From contig NZ_JAHXRL010000001.1 of assembly GCF_019392245.1 (NCBI RefSeq), forward strand, positions 186,001 through 250,000: 64,000 bases of DNA, in the 5' to 3' direction. Below are positions 37,354-45,059 of this stretch, piece after piece (the stretch's first letter is position 1; the number at the start of each line of letters is the position of its first letter). Position numbers and translations under genes: made by a program. The notes under the pieces were generated by a model. The model had not been told where the DNA came from, searched no databases, and saw nothing but the letters and a program-made list of their open reading frames with translations. Source of the stretch: Sulfitobacter sp. CW3. Its GTDB lineage: Bacteria; Pseudomonadota; Alphaproteobacteria; Rhodobacterales; Rhodobacteraceae.

Positions 37354-37959
37354 ATGTCAGAACAACTGAACGAACTTGGCGCGTATATCGAAGCAAAACG
37401 CCCCGATTGCATCTTGGGCTGGGAAATCGCCCATGGTGAGCTGAATATGGACGTGACCCAGGCCAATTTGCCGGGTCTGGTGGAATTCATCAAAGGCGAT
37501 GCAACCTGCCGCCTGACGTCGCTGGTTGATATCACAGCTGTGGATTACCCCGGTCGGGCCAAGCGGTTCGACGTCGTGTACCACTTTTTGTCGATGTTCC
37601 AGAACCACCGCATTCGCCTGCGCGTCGCCGCCCGCGAAGAAGACATGGTGCCGTCGATTGTCAGCATCCATCCGTCGGCCAACTGGTTCGAGCGTGAAGT
37701 ATTCGACATGTTCGGCATCCTGTTCGCAGGCCACCCCGATTTGCGCCGTTTGCTGACCGACTACGGGTTCCGCGGCCATCCGCTGCGCAAAGATTTCCCG
37801 ACGACCGGCTATACCGAAGTCCGCTATGACGAAGTTGAAAAACGCGTGGTTTATGAACCTGTGTCCTTGGTTCAGGAATACCGCCAGTTTGATTTCATGT
37901 CACCGTGGGAAGGGGCCGAATACATCCTTCCGGGCGACGAAAAGCCGGAGGCCAAGTAA
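37354..37959 (+). CDS. nuoC: NADH-quinone oxidoreductase subunit C
   Basis: A 201-residue 30-kDa-type hydrophilic subunit. The conserved core is [69 protein letters not shown] and the [12 protein letters not shown] terminus. It sits on the quinone-reducing module next to NuoD, with which it is separate here, not fused as in E. coli. The stop shares a base with the next gene (TAATG). Confidence 0.97.
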   Translation: MSEQLNELGAYIEAKRPDCILGWEIAHGELNMDVTQANLPGLVEFIKGDATCRLTSLVDITAVDYPGRAKRFDVVYHFLSMFQNHRIRLRVAAREEDMVPSIVSIHPSANWFEREVFDMFGILFAGHPDLRRLLTDYGFRGHPLRKDFPTTGYTEVRYDEVEKRVVYEPVSLVQEYRQFDFMSPWEGAEYILPGDEKPEAK

Positions 37960-38132
37960 TGGGAGGCCTCTGGTGGTTCATTCTTTCGGCCCTGACGATC
38001 ATCCCAATGGTGAAGATTCTGCCGTTTTTCGGCATCAATAAATATTGGTCCGTGGCCTGCGTGGTCCCCTTTGGCACGATTGCGTTGCTGTGGTGGGTGG
38101 GCCTCAAACTGACCGAGTTGGAGCGTAAATGA
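37959..38132 (+). CDS. Small two-helix membrane protein in the nuo operon
   Basis: A 57-residue hydrophobic protein between nuoC and nuoD. It starts at the ATG that shares a base with the nuoC stop and its stop overlaps the nuoD start by four bases. Two predicted helices, [17 protein letters not shown] and [20 protein letters not shown], join over GINKY, with a charged KLTELERK end. It has no known function. Unidentified reading frames occur in equivalent operon positions in Paracoccus denitrificans, so it is probably a lineage-specific small protein linked to complex I, for assembly or stability. Frames longer at the 5' end overlap nuoC and are not credible. Confidence 0.8.
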   Translation: MGGLWWFILSALTIIPMVKILPFFGINKYWSVACVVPFGTIALLWWVGLKLTELERK

Positions 38133-39355
38133 TGGACGGCACCAAAGGTTTCGAAGACGCCCTGACCGGCGAACAGAAAATCCGTAACTTCAACATCAAC
38201 TTTGGCCCGCAACACCCTGCGGCCCACGGCGTTTTGCGTCTGGTGCTCGAACTGGACGGCGAAGTTGTCGAACGTTGCGATCCGCATATCGGCCTGCTGC
38301 ACCGTGGCACCGAAAAGCTGATGGAAAGCCGGACATATCTGCAAAACCTGCCGTATTTCGACCGGCTGGATTATGTGGCCCCGATGAACCAGGAACATGC
38401 CTGGTGTCTGGCCATTGAAAAGCTGACCGGTGTTGTCGTGCCACGTCGCGCCTCGCTGATCCGCGTGCTCTATTCTGAAATCGGACGTATCCTGTCACAT
38501 CTGTTGAACGTGACCACGCAGGCGATGGACGTTGGCGCGCTGACCCCGCCGCTTTGGGGCTTTGAGGAACGCGAAGATCTGATGATCTTTTACGAACGTG
38601 CCTGCGGTGCCCGTCTGCACGCGGCCTATTTCCGCCCCGGCGGTGTGCACCAAGATTTGCCGCCAGCCTTGCTGGACGACATTGAAACATGGTCGCATAA
38701 ATTCCTGTCCGGCTTCATGGTCGATATCGACGAGTTGCTGACCGAAAACCGTATTTTCAAACAGCGCAATGTCGATATCGGTGTTGTCAGCGCCCAAGAC
38801 ATCCAAGATTGGGGTTTTTCGGGCGTGATGGTCCGCGGGTCTGGCATGGCATGGGATTTGCGTCGCGCAGAACCCTATGAATGCTATGACGAATTCGAAT
38901 TCCAAATCCCGACCGGTGTGAATGGCGATTGCTATGACCGCTACCTTGTCCGGATGGAGGAAATGCGCCAGTCGACCTACATCATCCAGCAGGCCATCGC
39001 GAAACTGCGCGAACCCGAAGGGCAGGGCGATGTGTTGGCACGTGGCAAGATCACACCGCCTAGCCGGTCCGCGATGAAGACCGACATGGAAAGCCTGATC
39101 CACCACTTCAAGCTCTATACCGAAGGGTTCCACGTTCCCGCCGGCGAAGTCTATTGCGCTGTCGAAGCGCCCAAAGGCGAATTCGGCGTGTATCTTGTCG
39201 CGGATGGCACCAACAAACCCTACCGCGCAAAACTGCGCGCGCCGGGCTATCTGCACTTGCAAGCGATGGATTACTTGGCCAAAGGCCACCAGCTGGCGGA
39301 TGTCGCGGCGATCATCGGTACCATGGATATCGTCTTTGGCGAGGTCGACCGTTGA
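38129..39355 (+). CDS. nuoD: NADH-quinone oxidoreductase subunit D
   Basis: A 408-residue 49-kDa-type subunit lining the quinone pocket. Visible: [90 protein letters not shown] and the C-terminal [18 protein letters not shown] end. The ATG overlaps the small membrane protein gene by four bases (ATGATGGA); the second ATG three bases on is an equal choice. Normal length. Confidence 0.97.
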   Translation: MMDGTKGFEDALTGEQKIRNFNINFGPQHPAAHGVLRLVLELDGEVVERCDPHIGLLHRGTEKLMESRTYLQNLPYFDRLDYVAPMNQEHAWCLAIEKLTGVVVPRRASLIRVLYSEIGRILSHLLNVTTQAMDVGALTPPLWGFEEREDLMIFYERACGARLHAAYFRPGGVHQDLPPALLDDIETWSHKFLSGFMVDIDELLTENRIFKQRNVDIGVVSAQDIQDWGFSGVMVRGSGMAWDLRRAEPYECYDEFEFQIPTGVNGDCYDRYLVRMEEMRQSTYIIQQAIAKLREPEGQGDVLARGKITPPSRSAMKTDMESLIHHFKLYTEGFHVPAGEVYCAVEAPKGEFGVYLVADGTNKPYRAKLRAPGYLHLQAMDYLAKGHQLADVAAIIGTMDIVFGEVDR

Positions 39356-39365
39356 GCGGACCTGC

Positions 39366-39405
39366 CATTTTCATTTTGCCAAATAAACTCCCGCCGGAGG
39401 CTCCT
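39366..39405 (-). repeat. Dispersed intergenic repeat, copy 5 (minus orientation)
   Basis: On the minus strand GAGCCTCCGGCGGGAGTTTA then TTTGGCAAAATGAAAATGG. It sits between nuoD and nuoE, inverted with respect to the operon, and contributes to the only long gap among the first five nuo genes. Confidence 0.6.
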
Positions 39406-39436
39406 GCCGTCTCTGCCAGAACGAAAGCCTGATCTG

Positions 39437-40711
39437 ATGCTGCGCCGTCTACACCCTGACCAACCGACAAGCTTTGCCTTTACCCCCGACAACCAGGTAT
39501 GGGCCGAAGCGCAGATCACCAAATACCCCGAAGGCCGTCAGGCATCGGCGATCATTCCGCTGTTGTGGCGTGCCCAAGAACAAGAAGGCTGGCTGAGCCG
39601 GCCTGCGATTGAACATGTGTCCGAAATGTTGGGGCTGGCCTATATCCGTGGCCTCGAAGTCGCGACATTCTATTTCATGTTCCAGTTGCAGCCTGTGGGC
39701 GAGGTGGCGCATTTCCAGATTTGTGGCACGACATCCTGCATGATCTGCGGTGCCGAAGACCTGATTGCTGTCTGCAAAGACAAGATCGCGGCCAAACCGC
39801 ATCAAATCAGCGCCGATGGCAAGTTTTCGTGGGAAGAAGTTGAATGCTTGGGTGCGTGTTCAAACGCGCCAATGGCCCAGATCGGCAAGGACTATTACGA
39901 AGACCTGACCACCGACGGCTTCGCTGCGATGATCGATGACATGGCAGCGGGCAAGGTTCCAGTGCCGGGCCCCCAGAACGGGCGTTATACGTCCGAACCT
40001 TTGGCGGGTTTGACTAGTCTCAAGGACCACGACAGCGGCAAAGCCCAATATAACGCAAGCGTGCAGCTGGCTGTTGATATTGGCGATACGATCAAGCGGA
40101 TTGACGGGACCGAGGTGCCATTTACCGCCCCTTGGCAGGGCAAAGCTGCCGGTAAGACCTCGAAAAAAGCAGCGGCGCGTGATGAACAGATGCCCCCCAG
40201 CGGCCCCGATGGCGCGCAAGGTGGACGCACCGCAGCCCAAAAACCTGCACCACGCAATGTCGGTGACAGTTCTGATCAAAAGTCCGAAGCGCCGGGCGAA
40301 GCCAAAGGGGCCGAGGCAATTGCCAAGCCCGCACAAGGGAGCGTTGCCCCTGCGCCGAAAACTGCTGCGCCAAAGCCCGGAATTGCAGTATCAGCCGAAA
40401 AGAACGCGGCTGCTGCCGGTACGAAACCTGCAACACTGGACGCCCCGCGCGGCGGCGCTGCGGATAACCTCAAGCTGATCAAGGGCGTTGGCCCCAAGCT
40501 TGAAAAGCTGGTGAACGAACTGGGCTTTTTCCATTTTGACCAAGTCGCAAGCTGGACAGCCGACGAGCTGGCTTGGGTCGATCAGCACCTTAGCGGGTTC
40601 AAGGGACGTGCCAGCCGTGACGGCTGGATTGACCAAGCTAAAAAGCTGGCCGCCGGCGAGGAAACAGAATTCTCGTCCCGCGCCAAAAAAGATGATATCT
40701 ATAAAGGATAA
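39437..40711 (+). CDS. nuoE: NADH-quinone oxidoreductase subunit E with long C-terminal extension
   Basis: A 424-residue protein. Residues 1-175 are an intact 24-kDa-type NuoE with cluster N1a ligands C96, C101 (CGTTSC) and C137, C141 (CLGAC). Residues of about 190-340 form an Ala/Pro/Lys-rich low-complexity linker. Residues of about 342-424 form a compact domain with [28 protein letters not shown], a [10 protein letters not shown] helix and a [13 protein letters not shown] helix. It resembles helix-hairpin-helix-like modules found on other alphaproteobacterial proteins such as some L21 proteins. Ordinary NuoE is about 165-240 residues. The same terminal domain recurs in the next gene. An AGAACGAAAG-type purine stretch precedes the start. 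Confidence 0.93.
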   Translation: MLRRLHPDQPTSFAFTPDNQVWAEAQITKYPEGRQASAIIPLLWRAQEQEGWLSRPAIEHVSEMLGLAYIRGLEVATFYFMFQLQPVGEVAHFQICGTTSCMICGAEDLIAVCKDKIAAKPHQISADGKFSWEEVECLGACSNAPMAQIGKDYYEDLTTDGFAAMIDDMAAGKVPVPGPQNGRYTSEPLAGLTSLKDHDSGKAQYNASVQLAVDIGDTIKRIDGTEVPFTAPWQGKAAGKTSKKAAARDEQMPPSGPDGAQGGRTAAQKPAPRNVGDSSDQKSEAPGEAKGAEAIAKPAQGSVAPAPKTAAPKPGIAVSAEKNAAAAGTKPATLDAPRGGAADNLKLIKGVGPKLEKLVNELGFFHFDQVASWTADELAWVDQHLSGFKGRASRDGWIDQAKKLAAGEETEFSSRAKKDDIYKG

Positions 40712-40743
40712 TAAATCATCTTGAATGGTATGAAGGGACGGAC

Positions 40744-41589
40744 ATGACAAGCTTAACGGAAAAAGAACAGTGTAAACGCGGCTGCACGCGGTGGGGGGCT
40801 GGTATTGGCCTTGTTGCCGCTCTTTTGTTTTGGTTGATTTTCGGCTGGGGCTTTTTCTCGTCTTTGATCTTGGGCATTATCCTTGGTCTGGTCGCCTTTT
40901 TCGTGCTTTCCACGATGTGGTGCAGCAAAATCTCTGATGCTCCCGCGCGAACGACTGCGCCAGCGCCTGCACCCGCCGCACCTACACCTGCACCCGTGTC
41001 TTCGGCTCCTCAGTCTGGATCTGATGCGACGGCGTCTGCCGATGTTGGCGGCGCTGCATCCGAAGCGACCGCAGGCACGTCCGCCGCATCTGCATCGGAA
41101 AAGGCCGCGTTTTCCGGGATGAAGCCAAGCACGCCATTGAAAGGCCAAGAAGAACTGGCCGCGCGCAAAGGTAGCTATAAATACGAAGCGCCCAAAGCCA
41201 AGAAAGCCCCGGCCAAAAAGGCTGCGGCACCTAAAAAAGCCGCTGCGCCTAAAAAGACCGCCGCAAAGAAGACCGCGCCGGCAGCGTTAGCGGATATTCC
41301 GGCTGCTGCTATCGAAAGCAAGCCAGAAACCATGGCGCAAGCGCGCGCAGGCGGTGCGGACGATCTGAAATTGATCAGCGGTGTTGGCCCCAAGCTGGAA
41401 CAGACGTTGAACGAGCTGGGCTTTTATCACTTTGACCAGATCGCCAAGTGGGGGCCCGAGGAAATCACCTGGGTTGATGCACGTGTGCGTTTCAAAGGGC
41501 GTATTCAGCGGGACAACTGGATGGCGCAGGCGGCAACCCTGGCCGCTGGCGGTGACACCGAATTCTCTGCCCGTAACAAGAAAACCTAA
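40744..41589 (+). CDS. Membrane protein with the NuoE-type C-terminal domain
   Basis: A 281-residue protein with no named family that I recognise as a whole. Two adjacent hydrophobic segments (about residues 18-36 and 38-60) make a hairpin in the inner membrane; C14 and C60 flank it. An Ala/Pro/Ser-rich region (62-140) and a Lys/Ala/Pro histone H1-like stretch (about 143-182) follow. The last 75 residues (ADDLKLISGVGPKLEQTLNE, HFDQIAKW, a WVDARVRFKGRIQRDNWM block and the DTEFSARNKK end) are plainly homologous to the last 80 residues of the NuoE extension encoded immediately upstream. It may tether or place NuoE or complex I at the membrane; inference. Confidence 0.82.
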   Translation: MTSLTEKEQCKRGCTRWGAGIGLVAALLFWLIFGWGFFSSLILGIILGLVAFFVLSTMWCSKISDAPARTTAPAPAPAAPTPAPVSSAPQSGSDATASADVGGAASEATAGTSAASASEKAAFSGMKPSTPLKGQEELAARKGSYKYEAPKAKKAPAKKAAAPKKAAAPKKTAAKKTAPAALADIPAAAIESKPETMAQARAGGADDLKLISGVGPKLEQTLNELGFYHFDQIAKWGPEEITWVDARVRFKGRIQRDNWMAQAATLAAGGDTEFSARNKKT

Positions 41590-41611
41590 AGCCTGATATG
41601 GTGCCTGATTT

Positions 41612-41839
41612 ATGACCGAAGAAGAAAACATCGCACTTGCCCGCAAGGGTCGGATGGTGGCGTTGGTCATTGCAGGCACCATGTTGCTTTGGATCGCATT
41701 GCAATGGATTGCGCCGCAGTTTGGCTTGCCCGGACGCTATGCATTGTTGTTTGATTTTGCGGCCTTGGGTGCCCTGATCTGGGCGATGATAAACATTTAC
41801 CAGATGCGCAAGGCCCGAACGGCCAGCCGCGACGGTTGA
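41612..41839 (+). CDS. DUF5337-type small membrane protein
   Basis: A 75-residue protein with two helices ([19 protein letters not shown] and [21 protein letters not shown]) and a basic C-terminus ([11 protein letters not shown]). [26 protein letters not shown] matches my recollection of the DUF5337 family of Rhodobacterales, found inside nuo operons and otherwise uncharacterised. The ribosome site before the ATG is weak. It lies between the NuoE-domain membrane protein and nuoF, in a position comparable to small unidentified frames of the Paracoccus operon. Confidence 0.75.
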   Translation: MTEEENIALARKGRMVALVIAGTMLLWIALQWIAPQFGLPGRYALLFDFAALGALIWAMINIYQMRKARTASRDG

Positions 41840-41912
41840 GATAAAACGCGGTACGCCGCACAGGAATAGAATAGTAAGCGCAGCACTGCTGCGAGACATA
41901 AAGGGAAGCGAC

Positions 41913-43208
41913 ATGCTCCAGGATCAAGACCGCATCTTTACCAATATCTACGGTATGCACGACCGGACGCTGAAGGGCGCGCAGGCGCGTGGCCATTGGG
42001 ATGGCACGGCGAATATCCTGAAGAATGGCCGTGAATGGATCATCGACCAGCTGAAGGCGTCTGGCCTGCGCGGTCGCGGTGGTGCGGGTTTCCCCACCGG
42101 CCTGAAATGGTCGTTCATGCCCAAGGAAAGCGACGGTCGCCCTAGCTATCTGGTGGTGAACGCTGACGAATCCGAACCGGGCACCTGTAAAGACCGCGAA
42201 ATCATGCGCCATGATCCGCACACCTTGATCGAAGGCTGTCTGATCGCCAGCTTCGCCATGCAGGCCAACGCCTGCTATATCTACATTCGTGGCGAATACA
42301 TCCGCGAACGCGAGGCGCTTCAGGCTGCGATTGACGAGGCCTATGATGCCGGTCTGGTCGGCAAGAACGCCTGCAAATCCGGGTATGATTTCGACATTTA
42401 TCTGCACCACGGGGCAGGGGCCTATATTTGCGGCGAAGAAACCGCATTGCTGGAAAGCCTTGAGGGCAAAAAAGGCATGCCGCGCATGAAGCCGCCATTC
42501 CCTGCGGGTGCTGGCCTTTATGGTTGCCCGACCACGGTGAACAACGTTGAATCGATTGCCGTTGTACCAACGATCCTGCGCCGCGGGCCCGAGTGGTTCT
42601 CGAGCTTTGGTCGCCCGAACAATGCCGGCACCAAGCTGTTTGCGATTTCCGGTCACGTCAACAACCCCTGCGTTGTCGAAGAAGCGATGAGCATCGGTTT
42701 CGAAGAGCTGATCGAAAAGCATTGCGGCGGTATTCGCGGTGGCTGGGATAACCTCAAGGCTGTGATCCCGGGCGGGTCGTCTGTTCCGATGATCCCCGGC
42801 GCACAGATGCGCGACGCGATCATGGATTTCGATTACCTGCGCGAACAGCGGTCCGGTCTGGGTACGGCTGCGGTCATCGTCATGGATAACTCCACCGACG
42901 TGATCAAAGCGATCTGGCGTCTGGCCAAATTCTACAAGCACGAAAGCTGTGGCCAGTGCACGCCATGTCGTGAGGGTACCGGCTGGATGATGCGCGTGAT
43001 GGACCGTCTGGTGACCGGCGATGCCGAGCCGGAAGAGATCGACATGTTGCTGGATGTCACCAAGCAAGTTGAAGGCCACACAATCTGTGCCCTTGGCGAC
43101 GCGGCAGCCTGGCCGATCCAGGGTCTGATCCGCCACTTCCGTGACGATATCGAAGACCGAATCAAGCACAAGCGCACAGGTCGCGTTAGTGCCGTGGCGG
43201 CGGAGTGA
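41913..43208 (+). CDS. nuoF: NADH-quinone oxidoreductase subunit F
   Basis: A 431-residue NADH-binding subunit with FMN and cluster N3. Motifs: [22 protein letters not shown] (NADH/FMN loop), [23 protein letters not shown], the [31 protein letters not shown] stretch, and the cluster ligands in [16 protein letters not shown] with the last cysteine in [13 protein letters not shown]. The protein ends AVAAE; the last bases GGCGGAGTGA also serve as the ribosome site of the following gene. The gap before it (41840-41912) holds a CGCAGC-ACT-GCTGCG hairpin (41879-41893) upstream of AAAGGGAAG. Confidence 0.97.
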   Translation: MLQDQDRIFTNIYGMHDRTLKGAQARGHWDGTANILKNGREWIIDQLKASGLRGRGGAGFPTGLKWSFMPKESDGRPSYLVVNADESEPGTCKDREIMRHDPHTLIEGCLIASFAMQANACYIYIRGEYIREREALQAAIDEAYDAGLVGKNACKSGYDFDIYLHHGAGAYICGEETALLESLEGKKGMPRMKPPFPAGAGLYGCPTTVNNVESIAVVPTILRRGPEWFSSFGRPNNAGTKLFAISGHVNNPCVVEEAMSIGFEELIEKHCGGIRGGWDNLKAVIPGGSSVPMIPGAQMRDAIMDFDYLREQRSGLGTAAVIVMDNSTDVIKAIWRLAKFYKHESCGQCTPCREGTGWMMRVMDRLVTGDAEPEEIDMLLDVTKQVEGHTICALGDAAAWPIQGLIRHFRDDIEDRIKHKRTGRVSAVAAE

Positions 43209-43210
43209 TC

Positions 43211-43618
43211 ATGGAAGCCTTTGCCGCCTATAGCCACGCGATCACGTCCCTTGCTCTGTGGGCGTTGTTGATCACCGTTTTGGGTGGTTTTTCGACACGC
43301 GGCCGCACATCCGAAAACCGGTGCGACTGTGGGAAACCCAAGCGTAATTACGACGACCCGTGGTATCGCAGCGAACGTGCGTTCATGAATGCCGTTGAAA
43401 CGTCCGGCCCGTTTGTCGCGGCGACAGTTGCGGCCATCTTGATCGGTGCATCGCCGTTCTGGGTAAACCTGTTCGCGTCGGCCTTTATCGTCGTGCGCGG
43501 CGCGATGGCATTTTTCCACATTCGCACAACCAATCAGGCGGCGCGGTCCATGTGTTTTGCGGCGGGGTTGTTTTGTATTCTGGCGCTAATCCTTATGACG
43601 ATCATAGCGGCATTCTAG
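43211..43618 (+). CDS. MAPEG family membrane protein
   Basis: A 135-residue protein with four predicted helices and the MAPEG-like pattern: an N-terminal helix ITSLALWALLITVLGGF, a loop with paired cysteines (ENRCDCGKPKRNYDDPWYRSERAFMNAVE), then three helices with NAVETSGPFVAATVAAILIGA and a RTTNQAARSMCFAAGL turn. MAPEG enzymes are membrane glutathione transferases or eicosanoid synthases; here the ERAFMNAVE region resembles the GSH-binding helix. ATG at 43211 follows nuoF by two bases; an overlapping GTG at 43205 is also possible. Location inside the nuo operon is unexplained. Confidence 0.75.
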   Translation: MEAFAAYSHAITSLALWALLITVLGGFSTRGRTSENRCDCGKPKRNYDDPWYRSERAFMNAVETSGPFVAATVAAILIGASPFWVNLFASAFIVVRGAMAFFHIRTTNQAARSMCFAAGLFCILALILMTIIAAF

Positions 43619-43711
43619 GCAGGTGCATTTCGGGGGCGACAGCACCCCTTGGCCATCGCGCTGCTGCAGCGTGTTGGCTGGCATAGCACCACCGAGGGGG
43701 AGGAGACGGTG

Positions 43712-44206
43712 ATGAAAGACATGCATCTGGCAGAGTTGAACGTGGGCCGGCTTTTGGCACCTACGGACGACCCGCGCGTTGCTGAATTCATGGATAACCT
43801 TGACCGGATCAACAGCTTGGGCAAACGGATGCCCGGTTTCGTGTGGATGATGGAAGGGTCGGGTGAACCCGGCACCGGAAACACCGACGCCAAGATCGGC
43901 GATGACCCGCAGCATGTGTCTAACCTGACGGTCTGGGAAAACGTCGAAACCCTTGAGCAGTTTGTTTGGGGTACGATCCACAAACAGTTCTATGCGCGCC
44001 GCGCCGAATGGTTCGAGATTTTGGGCAAAATGCATTTCGTGATGTGGTGGGTGCCAAAGGGCCACAAACCCACCCTGGATGAAGCGCTGGTGCGTCTGGA
44101 TCATTTGCGCGAAAACGGCGACAGCGACCATGCTTTTGGCTGGGCGCATCTGAAACAGGCAACGCGCTGGCGCAGCGACGGATGCCAAGCCATAGCGGCG
44201 GAGTAA
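43712..44206 (+). CDS. DUF3291 family protein
   Basis: A 164-residue protein of the DUF3291 family, a ferredoxin-like (antibiotic biosynthesis monooxygenase-like) fold: MHLAELNVGRLLAPTDDPRVAEFMDNLDRIN, GFVWMMEGSG, VSNLTVWENVETLEQFVWGTIHKQFYARRAEWFE, MHFVMWWVPKGHKPTLDEALVRLDHL. No catalytic function is established for the family. The ATG at 43712 has a GGGGGAGGAG site eight bases upstream; the frame is open 21 codons further. It is in the nuoF-nuoG interval and ends AIAAE with the recurrent GGCGGAG-stop. Confidence 0.75.
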   Translation: MKDMHLAELNVGRLLAPTDDPRVAEFMDNLDRINSLGKRMPGFVWMMEGSGEPGTGNTDAKIGDDPQHVSNLTVWENVETLEQFVWGTIHKQFYARRAEWFEILGKMHFVMWWVPKGHKPTLDEALVRLDHLRENGDSDHAFGWAHLKQATRWRSDGCQAIAAE

Positions 44207-44210
44207 TTAG

Positions 44211-44537
44211 ATGAGATTTTTTGTAATTGCGTGTACAATTGCTGCCGTTCTGGCGGGCTGCTCCTCTCGCGAGGACCGGGTCGCTTTTGACGGCATATAT
44301 TTCAAAACCAAGATAAGCAAAGTTGAAGGTCAACGTGATGTATTCACCTTGTTGGTCAAGAATGCGTCGCAGTCAATTGACGGTGCCCGCGAGGCAGCCC
44401 GCTATGAAGCGACGGTGTATTGTGTGAACAACTATGGCAGCTCTGACATCGTTTGGGTGGTGGGTCCTGATACCTCCGCAGATAATCTTCGCCTTGTTGA
44501 TGATAGTTTGACCTTTTCTGGGTCTTGCCCTTCTTGA
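44211..44537 (+). CDS. Small lipoprotein in the nuo operon
   Basis: A 108-residue predicted lipoprotein. The signal peptide MRFFVIACTIAAVLAGCSS has a lipobox LAGC (cysteine 17), followed by Ser/Ser, so outer-membrane sorting is likely. The mature domain is small, with two further cysteines (C71 in ATVYCVNNYG and C106 near the end) that may form a disulfide. No family recognised. A GGAG ribosome site is formed by the tail of the preceding gene. Gene composition is less GC-rich than its neighbours (for example TTTTTTGTAATTGCG at the start). Confidence 0.72.
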   Translation: MRFFVIACTIAAVLAGCSSREDRVAFDGIYFKTKISKVEGQRDVFTLLVKNASQSIDGAREAARYEATVYCVNNYGSSDIVWVVGPDTSADNLRLVDDSLTFSGSCPS

Positions 44538-44653
44538 TGGATTGCGCGACACACCGAATGCAAACGGCTGATTTCGGGATGTTATTGTATAGCAACGGCG
44601 TCAGTTCCCATATGCAGACGGGGCATTCTGCCCCCCTGCATGAGGAGAGTAAA

Positions 44654-45055
44654 ATGCGTAACGTTTTGACTGCTGTAATGTCTGTGGCGCTGCTGGCCAG
44701 CCCAGCTGCCGCCAAACCCGCTTTGCGTGATGTGTCTGCCGTGGATGACGCGCTTTTGGATCTGGGGTTGGCGGATCAGATTCGCAAAGAGTGTCCCGAT
44801 ATTTCTGCCCGCTTTCTGCGTGCGATCAGCTATTTGAATAATATTCACCAAACTGCACGATCCTTGGGCTATACAGAAGCCGAAATTGATGCATACCGGA
44901 AAAGCCCAGAGGAAAAAGCGCGCATGAAAGCCCGTGGCGCTGCATATTTAAGGGCAAATGGGGTCGATACTTCGGACCCACAAAGCTATTGTACGCTTGG
45001 GCGTGCAGAAATCCAAAAATCGAGCCGGATCGGTTCGTTACTGAGAGCGAAATAA
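44654..45055 (+). CDS. DUF5333-type secreted protein
   Basis: A 133-residue exported protein. Signal peptide [21 protein letters not shown], cleavage near residue 20. The mature part ([39 protein letters not shown], then [35 protein letters not shown] and [10 protein letters not shown]) matches the DUF5333 family as I remember it from Rhodobacteraceae nuo operons. Two cysteines (in KECPD and SYCTL) probably pair in the periplasm. The ATG at 44654 has a GAGGAGAG site; upstream codons in frame overlap the lipoprotein gene and lack signal character. It precedes nuoG by four bases. Confidence 0.77.
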   Translation: MRNVLTAVMSVALLASPAAAKPALRDVSAVDDALLDLGLADQIRKECPDISARFLRAISYLNNIHQTARSLGYTEAEIDAYRKSPEEKARMKARGAAYLRANGVDTSDPQSYCTLGRAEIQKSSRIGSLLRAK

Positions 45056-45059
45056 GCAT

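Noticed and set aside
40744..41589. Histone H1-like or ribosomal protein as the identity of this gene
   Set aside because: The Lys/Ala tract alone is low complexity. The protein has an N-terminal membrane hairpin and shares its real domain with NuoE.
41667..43169. A 500-codon open frame on the minus strand opposite nuoF
   Set aside because: Shadow of nuoF; high GC codon use keeps the opposite frame open.
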